DNA of 64,000 nt from Blastocatellia bacterium. Its GTDB lineage: Bacteria > Acidobacteriota > Blastocatellia > Chloracidobacteriales > JADJPF01. The notes under the pieces were generated by a model. It worked only from the letters and a program-made list of their open reading frames with translations, had not been told where the DNA came from and made no database searches. Below, piece by piece: positions 25,697-34,842 of this stretch; position 1 is the first letter of the stretch; each line of letters starts with the position of its first letter. A program made the position numbers and the translations under genes. The stretch covers positions 1 through 64,000 of the forward strand of contig JADJPF010000008.1 of assembly GCA_016713405.1 (NCBI GenBank). Direction: 5' to 3'.

Positions 25697-26749
25697 TTAA
25701 CTAGCAAGTTCTATTTCAAATTCTCCTACTTCAATTTTGCGTAGAGTATCTTTGCTATTTTCTATTTTATTACGCCAACGCATTAATGCTGCAACAAATT
25801 CTAAATTCTTGCGACTTGATAAAGATAAGTTATTGTCCTTTATTGCTTTTTCAGCCCAAGCTAAATCGGCTACTGTAGTTTGGCGTGCTGGTAAATGATT
25901 AAGTAATATTGATTTCATATGCCAAATTCTTAAAGTGTTATCCCGGCTACCACTTACTAAAATTTGTCCATCAGGACTTAAAACCAGACTAGTCACCCAA
26001 CTTGTATGACCTTCAAGTATCTTTACTTCCTGTTGGTTAGCCAATGACCAAATTCTTATTGTAGAGTCCCAACTAGCACTAATAAGCGTTCTAGTGTCTT
26101 GGTCTGAAATTAATGCTGTAACACGGTCTTTATGCTTATCTAATTTCTTTAATAATTTGCCATCAGATATATTCCAAAGACGAATAGTTTTATCAACACT
26201 ACTACTAATTAGCATTTGTCCATCTGGTTTAAAGATTAACGAATTAATTAGCCCTTGATGCCCTTTTAGTGTTTTAAGTTCTCGCCCATCGGAAAGTTGC
26301 CAAATTTTAATATTATTATCACCACTTCCGCTAACTAAAAGCTGTCCATTTTTACTAAAACTTAAGCAACGCACTAAACCCTTATGCCCGTTTAAGGTCT
26401 GTATGGCTGAGGCTTCTGGAATTGTCCAAAGTTTAATAGAATGATCTGCAAGCCCACCACCACTAGCTAAAACATGTCCATCAGGACTAAAGGCTAATGA
26501 CCAGATTGAACCTGTATGCTCTTTAATTTCTTTTAGTTCATCGCCTCCTGGCAAGCTCCACAGTCTAATTCCATTATCTAAACTGCCACTAGCTAGAATT
26601 TTTCCGTCTGGACTAATTGCTAAGGAGTTTACCTCATCTGTATGCCCTGATAGCGTTTTACTTAGTAGTCCAGAAGGCAAATCCCATAGTTTTAACGTTC
26701 CATCCCCACTACCACTAATTAAAGTTTTACTATCATTAGAAATAGCCAA
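25697..26749 (-). pseudogene. WD40-repeat protein, C-terminal part (separated by an in-frame TGA)
   Basis: Six or more WD40 repeats (for example SGSGDNNIKIWQLSDGRELKTLKGH, SGSRDNTLRIWHM), then a helical tail. The frame is continuous with the upstream open frame except for one TGA at 26795-26797. Equivalent repeats have Gly at that position (LPSG, LSDG, ISDG), so a GGA-to-TGA change is the simplest reading. The first Met here is internal to a repeat and no Shine-Dalgarno is evident. This is probably the second half of one 828-residue protein and not an independent gene. Confidence 0.7.
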
Positions 26750-26794
26750 ACAATTAATTGCTCCGCTATGGCCTTCTAGTTTTTTTAATTCTTT

Positions 26795-28183
26795 TCAACT
26801 AGGTAAACTCCAAAGCCTAATACTATTATCTAAGCTACCACTAGCTAGTAAACTGGCATCAGGGCTAATAGTTAAACAGTTAATTACATCTGTATGTCCA
26901 GATAAAGTAGCAATACTGCTAGCAGGTGAGGTTGGATTAATTGGCTCACATTTTTCTGCTAAGCGTAACAGTTCTTCATAGCTTTCTTGCTCATCATTAC
27001 GAGGTTTCCAGCCAGATTTTTTCATTCTTAACAATACTTGCATACTCCAAAGTGGAGGTGCTTCTTGAGCTAGCCGTAAGATGTCTGCTCGTTGGCTGCT
27101 ATTTTCTACAGCAATTAATAATTCTTCCCATTCTTTGATAGTCATATCTACTAAACGTTGACGCTTACGCTCTATTTGAACAGGCTCAGACAGTAAGTAA
27201 CCTTTTTGGCGGGCTTTACTAGCAATTCGGTCTTGTAGCATTGGACTAGCTTTTTTATAGATAGCTCGTAGCATTCTTTGACTATTATCTAATGCCTCAT
27301 ATTTATTCCATTGTTCAGTAAAAAAATAAAATAATATTTTTTGCTTTTCATCCTGTGGAGCATATCCAGCATCAATAGCTGCTTGGCGGGCAAAACTATT
27401 TTCTTTTTCTAAAATTATTTTACAAAGTTCTTCTTGTGTATCTAAATTTTTTAATTCTCTTAATGCTTTTTGTGCTTCTTTGGCAAGATCTGAATCTGAA
27501 TCTGAACAGGCTTGTAGTAAAGGTGTTAATATTTCTGAGCTACCTTTAGTTACTACGTCAGTTTTACCACATTTTAAGGCTGTTAAAATCTGTACTTCCA
27601 AAGGTTGCCTGGCAACATAGCTTTTTTGAATGATAATTTGACCTAAATGGCTGTCTCTATCTTTGGCCCAGCGACTACATAAAGCGTCTATAGCTTCAGA
27701 GCTTTGCAGTTTTGCTAGCCCTTCTTTTGCTTGGCGAGCTATTTCGCTGTCTTTATCGTTACTTACTTCTAAAAAAGCTTCAAAAACATCTATTCCACCC
27801 TTATTGAGCAGATCTAATTTTCCTGTTTTTAAGGCTGTTAAAACCCTTAAGCGTGCTGGAGTGCTGGCAATCCAAGCAGCAGAAGTAACAAGTTGTGTTA
27901 AATCTGGATGCCGAGAAGCTGCCCAATCAGCACAAATTGTGTCAATACATTTTTGATCCTTGATTTGTTTTAATGCTTCTAAAGCAGTAGATTTAATTTG
28001 GGTATCTGTACTAAGCATTAATGCTTCTGCTAGTAATGAAGCGGCATCTGCATCTTGTGTTTCAAGAGCTTGAACTAGTTCTGTTACAGCCTTACGCCTT
28101 TGCCAACTGCCAATTAATGGAGTTTTACTATAAAGCTTTTGTTTTAATTCCTGCTGTTTTCCTTTATCCATCTTTAACCTCAT
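26795..28183 (-). CDS. HEAT-like/WD40 protein, N-terminal part
   Basis: 462 residues before the TGA. Residues about 1-330 are helical HEAT/armadillo-like repeats (ALEALKQIKDQKCIDTICADWAASRHPDL and similar units about 85 residues apart). A WD40 repeat begins at about 425 (SIATLSGHTDVINCLTISPDASLLASGSLDNSIRLWSLPS). The rest of the propeller is in the downstream frame. Such proteins are scaffolds, and the neighbours on both sides are Ser/Thr kinases. The stop may be a sequencing error, a pseudogene lesion, or (unlikely) a real terminus. Confidence 0.7.
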   Translation of the reverse strand: MRLKMDKGKQQELKQKLYSKTPLIGSWQRRKAVTELVQALETQDADAASLLAEALMLSTDTQIKSTALEALKQIKDQKCIDTICADWAASRHPDLTQLVTSAAWIASTPARLRVLTALKTGKLDLLNKGGIDVFEAFLEVSNDKDSEIARQAKEGLAKLQSSEAIDALCSRWAKDRDSHLGQIIIQKSYVARQPLEVQILTALKCGKTDVVTKGSSEILTPLLQACSDSDSDLAKEAQKALRELKNLDTQEELCKIILEKENSFARQAAIDAGYAPQDEKQKILFYFFTEQWNKYEALDNSQRMLRAIYKKASPMLQDRIASKARQKGYLLSEPVQIERKRQRLVDMTIKEWEELLIAVENSSQRADILRLAQEAPPLWSMQVLLRMKKSGWKPRNDEQESYEELLRLAEKCEPINPTSPASSIATLSGHTDVINCLTISPDASLLASGSLDNSIRLWSLPS

Positions 28184-28382
28184 TAACTTTGTGCTGAAAT
28201 CTAATGCTAGTTGAAAATTTGGGACAAAACTTTATCACGAACTTAAAGATAACAATAGGTCTAATTACCACAAACAAAGTAGATAATTTAATTTTATCGC
28301 CAGGCTAATATCAATAAAAAAGAAATGTTACTATTTTATCAATTTTATTTTTGATAGTTTTTCATCTAAAACATTAGGTTAT

Positions 28383-30092
28383 TTAACCTAATGTTGGATC
28401 GTCTGTAGAAACTGCTCCTCTAATATCAGTACCAGAGACAAAAATTTTTGTATGGCCTCTTGCAGTAGGTTTTATTTCTAAACCTAAAGATGCAGCAAAA
28501 TCTTGGCCTAAACTCATAGCAGAAGGTCTTTCATTAGGGTCTTTTCTTAGGGCTTGAAAAACGATTTTCTCAACTTTAGGTAAAATATCAGGATTTACTT
28601 CTCTTAGTGAAACAGGCGTATCATTAATGTGCATTTGTATTATTTGCCAAATTTCTGTTGAATAAAAAGGAACTTTTCCTGATAGCATTTGATAAAGCAT
28701 TATTCCTAGGCTATAAACATCTGAAGGAGCCTCACAAATGTTATGAAGTAACCTTTCAGGAGACATATAAATTGGAGTACCAACTAAACCACCTGCCAAA
28801 GTTAGATTTTGAAGTGCTACGCCTTGAATTTCATTTTGTAGCTTGGCAATGCCAAAATCTACTACTTTGATAACTTCTCCCTCCTCACAATAATGAAGAA
28901 AAATATTATCAGGCTTAATATCTCTATGAACTATGCCTGCACTATGTGCTTTTGTAAGCACATCACAAATAGGAACAAGTATTTCTGCACAACGTTTTGG
29001 GCTTAAACGTCCATTTTTCTTTTTTAATTCATCCGTCAAACTATGCCCATTTAGCAGTTCCATTATTATATAAGCAATTCCACCTGAAATCCCTGAATCT
29101 AAGACTTCAATAGCATTATGATGGTTAACTAAGGAAGCTAAAATGGCCTCTAGTTGAAAACGTTCTAAACCCTCGGCTGTAACATTTCCGCTTACAGGTT
29201 GAAAAACTTTTGCAGCCACTTCCCTTTTTGTAGTTAAATGAGTAGCCTTAAAAACTGCACCAAAAGCACCTCTCCCAATTATTTTATCTAACTGGTATTT
29301 TTCATCTAAAACTGTACCTGGCAAGGCTTCTGAAAGTGCAGAAAAGATTAAATTAGCTCGTTTGTAAGATTGCATTAATTCTTCATTTTTGCTTGCTAGT
29401 TCTTCATTTTTCTTTTCTAGCTGTTGATTGGTTTTGGCTAATTGCTCATTTTTCTTTTCTGTCTCAAGATTTGCTTCTTTTAAGTCTTCTAACGCTTTTG
29501 TTAATTTTTGTTCTGCTTTTAAGGCTGCACTATCGCTTGCAAAAATAGATAAAGAAACTACAAAAATACATGTTAATAAATTCATTACATTATAAACATT
29601 TATTGCAAGTAAATCTAAAGATCTAATAGGTGTAGAAATTTGAGCATAATAGTTTAATAAAATATAAATTATTGATGTTAATAAAGCCAAAACTATCTTA
29701 GGAGCTAGTTTTCTTAAAGGAGAAGCAAATATAGTAACAAGTAATCCTAAAATATAGTATTGAAAGCCTGATGCTAAGCCCAGTATATAAACTCCTGCAA
29801 CAGCATGAGCAATAACTTCAAATGTTGCTAAACTAATGCTTGAGACTAAGTACCCTCTCATATTAATAATAATAGCAATTAGAAATAAAGAACAACTACC
29901 AATATTAAAAATAGCTAATTCTTTTACTCCAAGAAATGCAAAAGAAAGTAGTAGTCCTGCATGAGCAAAAAAGGCTAGTAAATAAATATAATTAGTTAAA
30001 ACATAATATCGGTAATATACAGATGAAAGATTATTAGGAAGTTTAGAAAATCTTTCCATTAAAATTAAAATATAAGTACCTATATACCCCAT
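28383..30092 (-). CDS. Membrane Ser/Thr protein kinase
   Basis: 569 residues. Residues about 25-190 hold five or six membrane helices, resembling the N-terminal membrane region of some bacterial nucleotide cyclases. A Lys/Glu-rich coiled coil follows at about 195-245 (EKKNEQLAKTNQQLEKKNEE). The kinase domain is at about 265-540: IGRGAFGAVFKA, AAKVF (Lys), HRDIKPDNI, VVDFGIAK, GTPIYMSPERL. All catalytic elements are present. The start may be an internal Met at residue 12. Probably senses a membrane signal through its N-terminal part. Transcribed in the same direction as the two neighbouring signalling genes. Confidence 0.85.
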   Translation of the reverse strand: MGYIGTYILILMERFSKLPNNLSSVYYRYYVLTNYIYLLAFFAHAGLLLSFAFLGVKELAIFNIGSCSLFLIAIIINMRGYLVSSISLATFEVIAHAVAGVYILGLASGFQYYILGLLVTIFASPLRKLAPKIVLALLTSIIYILLNYYAQISTPIRSLDLLAINVYNVMNLLTCIFVVSLSIFASDSAALKAEQKLTKALEDLKEANLETEKKNEQLAKTNQQLEKKNEELASKNEELMQSYKRANLIFSALSEALPGTVLDEKYQLDKIIGRGAFGAVFKATHLTTKREVAAKVFQPVSGNVTAEGLERFQLEAILASLVNHHNAIEVLDSGISGGIAYIIMELLNGHSLTDELKKKNGRLSPKRCAEILVPICDVLTKAHSAGIVHRDIKPDNIFLHYCEEGEVIKVVDFGIAKLQNEIQGVALQNLTLAGGLVGTPIYMSPERLLHNICEAPSDVYSLGIMLYQMLSGKVPFYSTEIWQIIQMHINDTPVSLREVNPDILPKVEKIVFQALRKDPNERPSAMSLGQDFAASLGLEIKPTARGHTKIFVSGTDIRGAVSTDDPTLG

Positions 30093-30393
30093 TAAATTAC
30101 CTCTCCCCTATCATTCTTTAATAAAACTTAAATATATTGTTTTTATTATTTTAACTTCTGATCGGACATAATGAGTCTAGTTTTGCAGTTAGGTAGAATA
30201 ATATATCATCATCAGGCTAAATAAATCTTTATATTTCTATAGATAATATTTTGTAAAAAAATTTGGTCAAAAGTATTGTCAATGCTTAGTAAAAGCTAAC
30301 TGCCTAATTAATTGACGTTGCTTTTGATGAGCGTTATCATTGCACAAAAAGCTTTTATAAATAAATGTGCTACTTACTTGTTGGAGGTCTACC

Positions 30394-31998
30394 ATGGCTT
30401 TATTTGATAAAGTTTGGCAACAAATGAATACCCGCCTAGATCAGGCAAAAGTCACAAAAGAGATTGAACGCCTTCGTCAAGCTCTTTATGTTAATGCTAA
30501 TGATACTGAAGCACTAAGACAATTAGGAACACTTTATCAAACCTCTAATATGGTAGAAGAAGCTATTGAATCCTTTGTTCGCCTAGCAGATCTTTATCAA
30601 ACAAGCAAACAATATGATCTTGCCTTAGCTTATTACCGTAAAGTAGAAAAACTAGGTGATAATGAAAGACGAGCCTCTATCTTAAAAGAAATAGAGCGTA
30701 TTCATCATGGTTTAGGCCAATTTGAAGAAGCTTATAGAACTTGTCGCCAAATAGCAGAAGTTTACCTGGCAATGAATCAAAAAGAAGCTGCACGGGGCTT
30801 TTTTGCTTCGCTGCCTCAATTTGGTGAAAAAGATGAACTCTACCGTAAAGAATTAAGGGAAATGATTGGTGTTAGAGATGAAACCTGGGCCCAGGGTGCA
30901 AAAGGTACTTGGGTTATGGAAGAGCAACCTAGAACTGCCGGCCCTGCCGCAGCACCATTGCCAGGTTATCCAGTTTCACGAGCAAAAGTATCTGTTAGCC
31001 AAGAAGAACAAACCGCATTTGCAGACCTAAGCATTTTAGTAGTAGACGACGATCCTAACATTTGTCTTTTACTAAGCACAGCTATTAAAAACCTTGGGTG
31101 CCAAGTAATTACAGCTAATAATGGTTTAGAAGGTGTAGATAAAGCCTTACGTCTCAGACCTAATATAATTATTTCTGACTTGCTAATGCCAAAGATGGAT
31201 GGTAGCCAATTCTTTATTAAGCTCCAAGAATATCCTGAAACTCAAAATATTCCTTTTGTTTGTTTAACTTCTCGTGGTCAGGAAGAAGAAAAAATTGCTG
31301 CATTTGAAAAAGGTGTAGAAGATTATTGGGTCAAGCCTTTTAGTATTGCAGAAATTTCTATGAGAATAAAAAAACTTCTACAACGCCAAATTCAAAATGT
31401 CCAAAGCCAATATAGCGATACAAGCATTGGACAAGTTGAACTTGCTGGAAGTTTAGGAGAAATGACCCCATCAGACTTGCTACGTTTTGCAGAAGCTAAA
31501 CGTAAAAGCGGAGTTTTGCAGCTAAAAAGTGGAGATGTTGAAGGAGCAATTTTCTTTCAAGATGGCGAAATAGTTGATTCTCAATATATGAACTTAATGG
31601 GCGAACCGGCTTTGCTCTCTTTATTAAATTGGACAAGCGGCAGTTTTACTTTTCAATCTCAACCTATTTCCGTACCAAGAACCATTGTTTCTAGTGTTGA
31701 TGAAATCCTAGCTAGAATGATGCAACGCTATGACGAAGAATATTACTTAATAGAACAACTTCCACACCCTTCTTCAACCATAGTTTTAACAGAAGCTTTT
31801 TATGATGCTCTACAAAATACCCGTTTTCCTCGTTCAGTTGACCGACTAATGATACTTTTTGATGGTAGTTACCCGCTAGGCCCCTGTTTAGAACAACTGC
31901 GGGGCGATACCGATGCAATACGCTTGCTTGTAGAACTTTACCGCCAAGGCTTAGCAATGGTTTATAACCCTTATGCCTATTACCAACAACAACAATAA
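30394..31998 (+). CDS. TPR - receiver - PATAN (DUF4388) regulator
   Basis: 534 residues from ATG 30394, which has GGAGG 8 nt upstream (an upstream in-frame ATG lacks this). TPR-like repeats at about 20-160 (ALRQLGTLYQTSNMVEEAIESFVRLADLY). Receiver domain at about 215-335 (ILVVDDDPN; phospho-Asp in IIISDLLMPKMDG; Lys in YWVKPFS). C-terminal PATAN/DUF4388 at about 355-460 (GSLGEMTPSDLLRFAEAKRKSGVLQL). PATAN domains mediate protein-protein control in motility and surface-behaviour regulators. glcD starts 3 bp downstream, apparently by chance of compact layout. Confidence 0.85.
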   Translation: MALFDKVWQQMNTRLDQAKVTKEIERLRQALYVNANDTEALRQLGTLYQTSNMVEEAIESFVRLADLYQTSKQYDLALAYYRKVEKLGDNERRASILKEIERIHHGLGQFEEAYRTCRQIAEVYLAMNQKEAARGFFASLPQFGEKDELYRKELREMIGVRDETWAQGAKGTWVMEEQPRTAGPAAAPLPGYPVSRAKVSVSQEEQTAFADLSILVVDDDPNICLLLSTAIKNLGCQVITANNGLEGVDKALRLRPNIIISDLLMPKMDGSQFFIKLQEYPETQNIPFVCLTSRGQEEEKIAAFEKGVEDYWVKPFSIAEISMRIKKLLQRQIQNVQSQYSDTSIGQVELAGSLGEMTPSDLLRFAEAKRKSGVLQLKSGDVEGAIFFQDGEIVDSQYMNLMGEPALLSLLNWTSGSFTFQSQPISVPRTIVSSVDEILARMMQRYDEEYYLIEQLPHPSSTIVLTEAFYDALQNTRFPRSVDRLMILFDGSYPLGPCLEQLRGDTDAIRLLVELYRQGLAMVYNPYAYYQQQQ

Positions 31999-32001
31999 AT
32001 A

Positions 32002-33393
32002 ATGGATCTAACAAAAGAGTTAAAAAAAATTGTTGGCTCAAATAATGTTCTTTCTAAAAAGGAAGAACTCCTTGTTTATGAGTGTGATGCTTTAACTACT
32101 CATCGAGCAATGCCCCGTGCAGTTGTACTAGTTTCTTCTACCAAAGAAGTCTCCCAAGTGTTAACTCTACTTAATCAAGAAAATATCCCCTTTGTTGCTC
32201 GTGGTGCTGGAACTGGTCTTTCTGGAGGAGCTTTAGCATTATCAGACGGTGTTATTATTGAAATGGCTCGGATGAATAAAATTTTAAGTATTAGTTACGA
32301 AGATCGTCTAGCAGTGGTAGAAACAGGTTTAGTTAACATTAATTTAACCCGTAGAGTTGAGCCAAACGGTTATTTTTATGCTCCTGACCCTTCTAGTCAA
32401 ACAGCTTGCACAATTGGAGGTAATATTGCAGAAAATGCTGGCGGGCCACATTGCTTAAAATATGGCTCAACGGTAAATCATATCTTAGCCTTAAAAGTAG
32501 TGCTTCCTTCTGGTGAAATTGTTGATTTTGGCACCAGTGGAGCAGATTCTATAGGATATGACTTAGTAGGTTTATTTGTTGGCTCAGAAGGGACTTTTGG
32601 CATTGCTACTGAAGCAACTGTTAAGTTGCAACGTAGCCCAGAAATGGTTAAAACAATGCTAGTAGATTTTCTTACTACAGAAGAAGCTAGCCTTACAGTA
32701 TCAGAAATAATTGCAGCAGGTATTTTGCCATCAGCACTAGAAATGATGGATATAGTCACGGTTGGAGCAATAGAAAGCTCTGTTTTTGCTGCTGGAATGC
32801 CTACAGATGCCGCAGCAGTAGTAATTATTGAGCTTGACGGATTATCTATTGAATTAGAAGATGAAACCAAAAGAGTCAAAGAAATTTGTTTAGCAAATGG
32901 TGCGCGTAGCGTGCAAATTGCTCGTGATCAAGCAGAAAGACTAAAAATCTGGGCTGGTCGCAAAGGTGCTTTTGGAGCAATGGGACGTATCAGCCCAGAT
33001 TTAATGGTACAGGATGGCGTTATTCCTAGAAGTAAACTCCCTATAGTTTTAGCTGAAGTTTACCGTATTGCAGCACATTACAAACTACGTATTTCTAATG
33101 TTTTTCATGCTGGTGATGGAAATCTTCACCCTAACATTAGTTATGATGGCCGCGATAAAGAAGAATTAGCACGAGTAAAAGCTGCATGTAATGAAATTAT
33201 GCAGTTTTGTGTTAGTGTTGGAGGGTCAATTACTGGTGAACATGGAGTTGGAGCAGATAAAATTAATTATATGCCTTTAATTTTTACCGCTATAGATCTA
33301 GAAAAAATGCTTAATATTCGAGAATGTTTTAACCCTAAACAACTAGCTAATCCACAAAAACTTATTCCTAGTTTACGCTGTCGAGCTTACTAA
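32002..33393 (+). CDS. glcD: FAD-linked oxidase, glycolate/D-lactate dehydrogenase GlcD type
   Basis: 463 residues, cytosolic or membrane-associated flavoprotein oxidising glycolate or D-lactate. FAD-binding motif ARGAGTGLSGGALAL, CTIGGNIAENAGG, GSEGTFGIATEATVKL. C-terminal FAD-oxidase domain with SNVFHAGDGNLHPNI and GSITGEHGVGADK (the substrate/metal-binding His motifs). Family length is normal. glcE/glcF are not adjacent. The gene starts 3 bp after the PATAN regulator, so it is likely co-transcribed. Confidence 0.88.
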   Translation: MDLTKELKKIVGSNNVLSKKEELLVYECDALTTHRAMPRAVVLVSSTKEVSQVLTLLNQENIPFVARGAGTGLSGGALALSDGVIIEMARMNKILSISYEDRLAVVETGLVNINLTRRVEPNGYFYAPDPSSQTACTIGGNIAENAGGPHCLKYGSTVNHILALKVVLPSGEIVDFGTSGADSIGYDLVGLFVGSEGTFGIATEATVKLQRSPEMVKTMLVDFLTTEEASLTVSEIIAAGILPSALEMMDIVTVGAIESSVFAAGMPTDAAAVVIIELDGLSIELEDETKRVKEICLANGARSVQIARDQAERLKIWAGRKGAFGAMGRISPDLMVQDGVIPRSKLPIVLAEVYRIAAHYKLRISNVFHAGDGNLHPNISYDGRDKEELARVKAACNEIMQFCVSVGGSITGEHGVGADKINYMPLIFTAIDLEKMLNIRECFNPKQLANPQKLIPSLRCRAY

Positions 33394-33410
33394 AAATAAT
33401 GAATTATTTA

Positions 33411-33878
33411 TTAACAACTCATTGTTTTTTCTGCTTTTATATCTATAGATTTTCCATAGATTTCTTTTTCTTTTTTCTTTCTAATTCTATAAGCTTTAAG
33501 AAAAGCTTTTTCCTCACCATAACGGTCTATTGAAACAGAAGTACGTTTAATTACTCCAGGAATTGGATTCCAATTAACTTCATATACTTCTCTTCCTTCT
33601 TTAACTTTTCTTACTACTCCAACTACTCCCGTTTTATTTTTGGAACTATAGGTGACAACTTTTCGATCTGTTCTTGGTTTACCTATTTCTTTTTCTAAAC
33701 GGTTACGATGACGTAAAGCCTTTGTTAAAGCTTTTTCTCCACCACCATTTTTTTCATCACTAAAAAATTTAGAATACATTTTTCCATTAAACCATACTCG
33801 AACATACCAGCCATGTGTATGGTTAGTGTCTTGATCAATACGACTTATTCCTTTATATTTGTTTTTTTCCAAATCCAT
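33411..33878 (-). CDS. Tandem AP2-type DNA-binding domain protein
   Basis: 155 residues forming two copies of an AP2/ERF-like fold: YKGISRIDQDTNHTHGWYVRVWFNGKMYSKFF...KALTKALRHRNRLEKEIGKP, and KTGVVGVVRKVKEGREVYEVNWNP...RTSVSI...KAFLKAYRIRKKKEKEIYG. Each has three beta strands followed by a basic helix. Bacterial AP2 domains mostly occur in homing endonucleases and phage or transposon proteins; here no nuclease domain is attached. It may be a free-standing DNA-binding protein of mobile origin. Convergent with glcD (17 bp). Confidence 0.7.
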   Translation of the reverse strand: MDLEKNKYKGISRIDQDTNHTHGWYVRVWFNGKMYSKFFSDEKNGGGEKALTKALRHRNRLEKEIGKPRTDRKVVTYSSKNKTGVVGVVRKVKEGREVYEVNWNPIPGVIKRTSVSIDRYGEEKAFLKAYRIRKKKEKEIYGKSIDIKAEKTMSC

Positions 33879-34282
33879 AACGACTCCTAAAAAATTTTCT
33901 AATATAGTTTCACTTATAAGAGGACAAATTAAGAGGACAACTACCTACAAATAAAGTTTATTATTAAGTTCTAAGCTTTTAATTTATACAGATAAATTTG
34001 CGGTTAGGTGCAGTTAGTCATTTTAGTAAAGTTTTAATTAGGAGACTAGAAATTTATTAATTTTTTGTTAAGAAATTTCCAGGTTTTGTTAAATACTTAT
34101 TATTTAACAAAAATATTTATCTATCACTGCTATTATTGATGGCTTTCTTTAGTAAATATATCTTAAAATATTGGCTATCTAAAATTTATCCTAAAATTAA
34201 CAATAATAATCAATTACATATTTGTTTTATGAGGTTTAGAGTTAAAACATTTATTAACAGTTTTTACTTAATGGAGTAGCTA
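33879..34282. other. AT-rich intergenic region
   Basis: Contains no gene or clear hairpin. It holds the divergent upstream regions of the AP2 gene and the candidate selenoprotein gene. GGAG at 34273-34276, 6 nt before ATG 34283, is the ribosome binding site of the latter. Confidence 0.4.
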
Positions 34283-34831
34283 ATGAGTTGGGAAGTCTCT
34301 TCAGAACTTAAAAACGCGATTGTACTTGATCCTGACGGCAATGAGCATCGTCTAGGAGATAGTTGGCAAAAGAACCCTATAGTTTTAGTTTTTATTCGTC
34401 ACTTTGGCTGACTGCTCTGCCAATATCAAGTAGCGCAGTTGCGCTCAGAGGTCAATGCAATTCATCAAAATGGGGCTGAACTAGTAGTTATTGGTAATGG
34501 TAAGCCACATCATGCAGAAACTTTTCGTAAGGATCTTAAATTAGCTAGTCCTATTTATGTTGATCCAAAACTAGGAACATACAGAGCCTTAAAATTAGAA
34601 CGAGGTATTTGGAAGACTTTTCAACCAATAGTTTGGTGGCATGCATTTAAAGCTTTTAGAGAAGGGTTTCGCCAAAAAAGTACCACTGGAGATCCTTGGC
34701 AACATGGGGGAACATTTGTAATACTGCCTAATGGTCAAGTTATTTATCATTATATTTCTAAACATGCTGGAGATCATCCAAATCCAAAAGACTTTATTAA
34801 TTCTCTAGCTAGTGTAGCTAAACAAGTTTAA
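34283..34831 (+). CDS. Peroxiredoxin-like AhpC/TSA_2 protein, candidate selenoprotein (UGA = Sec43)
   Basis: Reading through one TGA (34409-34411) gives 182 residues from MSWEVSSELK with GGAG 6 nt upstream. The segment around the TGA is VLVFIRHFG-U-LLCQYQVAQLR. In the AhpC/TSA_2 (PRXL2/SelL-like) family the same position is the redox Cys of HFGCxxC, so the gene has a U-x-x-C motif. The remainder (ELVVIGNGKPHHAETF, SPIYVDPKLGTYRAL, GTFVILPNGQVIYHYI) is normal for the family, with no other stop. A hairpin fitting a bacterial SECIS lies 3-39 nt after the TGA. Predicted role: thiol/selenol peroxidase or reductase. No selA, selB or selD occurs in the window. Gene callers would start falsely near 34439. 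Confidence 0.8.
34415..34450 (+). promoter_or_regulatory. Candidate bacterial SECIS hairpin
   Basis: The outer stem is CTCTG (34415-34419) with CAGAG (34446-34450). The inner stem is AGCGC (34432-34436) with GCGCT (34441-34445), and the apical loop is AGTT (34437-34440). A 12-nt bulge lies on the 5' side. The loop G is 27 nt after the UGA, within the range used by bacterial SECIS elements, which need a G in a short apical loop. Structure drawn by hand, not folded. Confidence 0.55.
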
Positions 34832-34842
34832 GTTATTTTCTC

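Noticed and set aside
26795..34411. General recoding of UGA (for example to Gly or Trp)
   Set aside because: Only two internal TGAs interrupt real genes; one is at a Cys position with a hairpin (Sec-like) and the other at a Gly position. Complete genes end at TGA elsewhere (for example 10366-10368), so TGA is a normal stop here.
34439..34831. Truncated 130-residue ORF as the real gene
   Set aside because: It starts at a TTG inside a hairpin without a ribosome binding site and lacks the conserved N-terminal third of its family, which is present upstream of the TGA.
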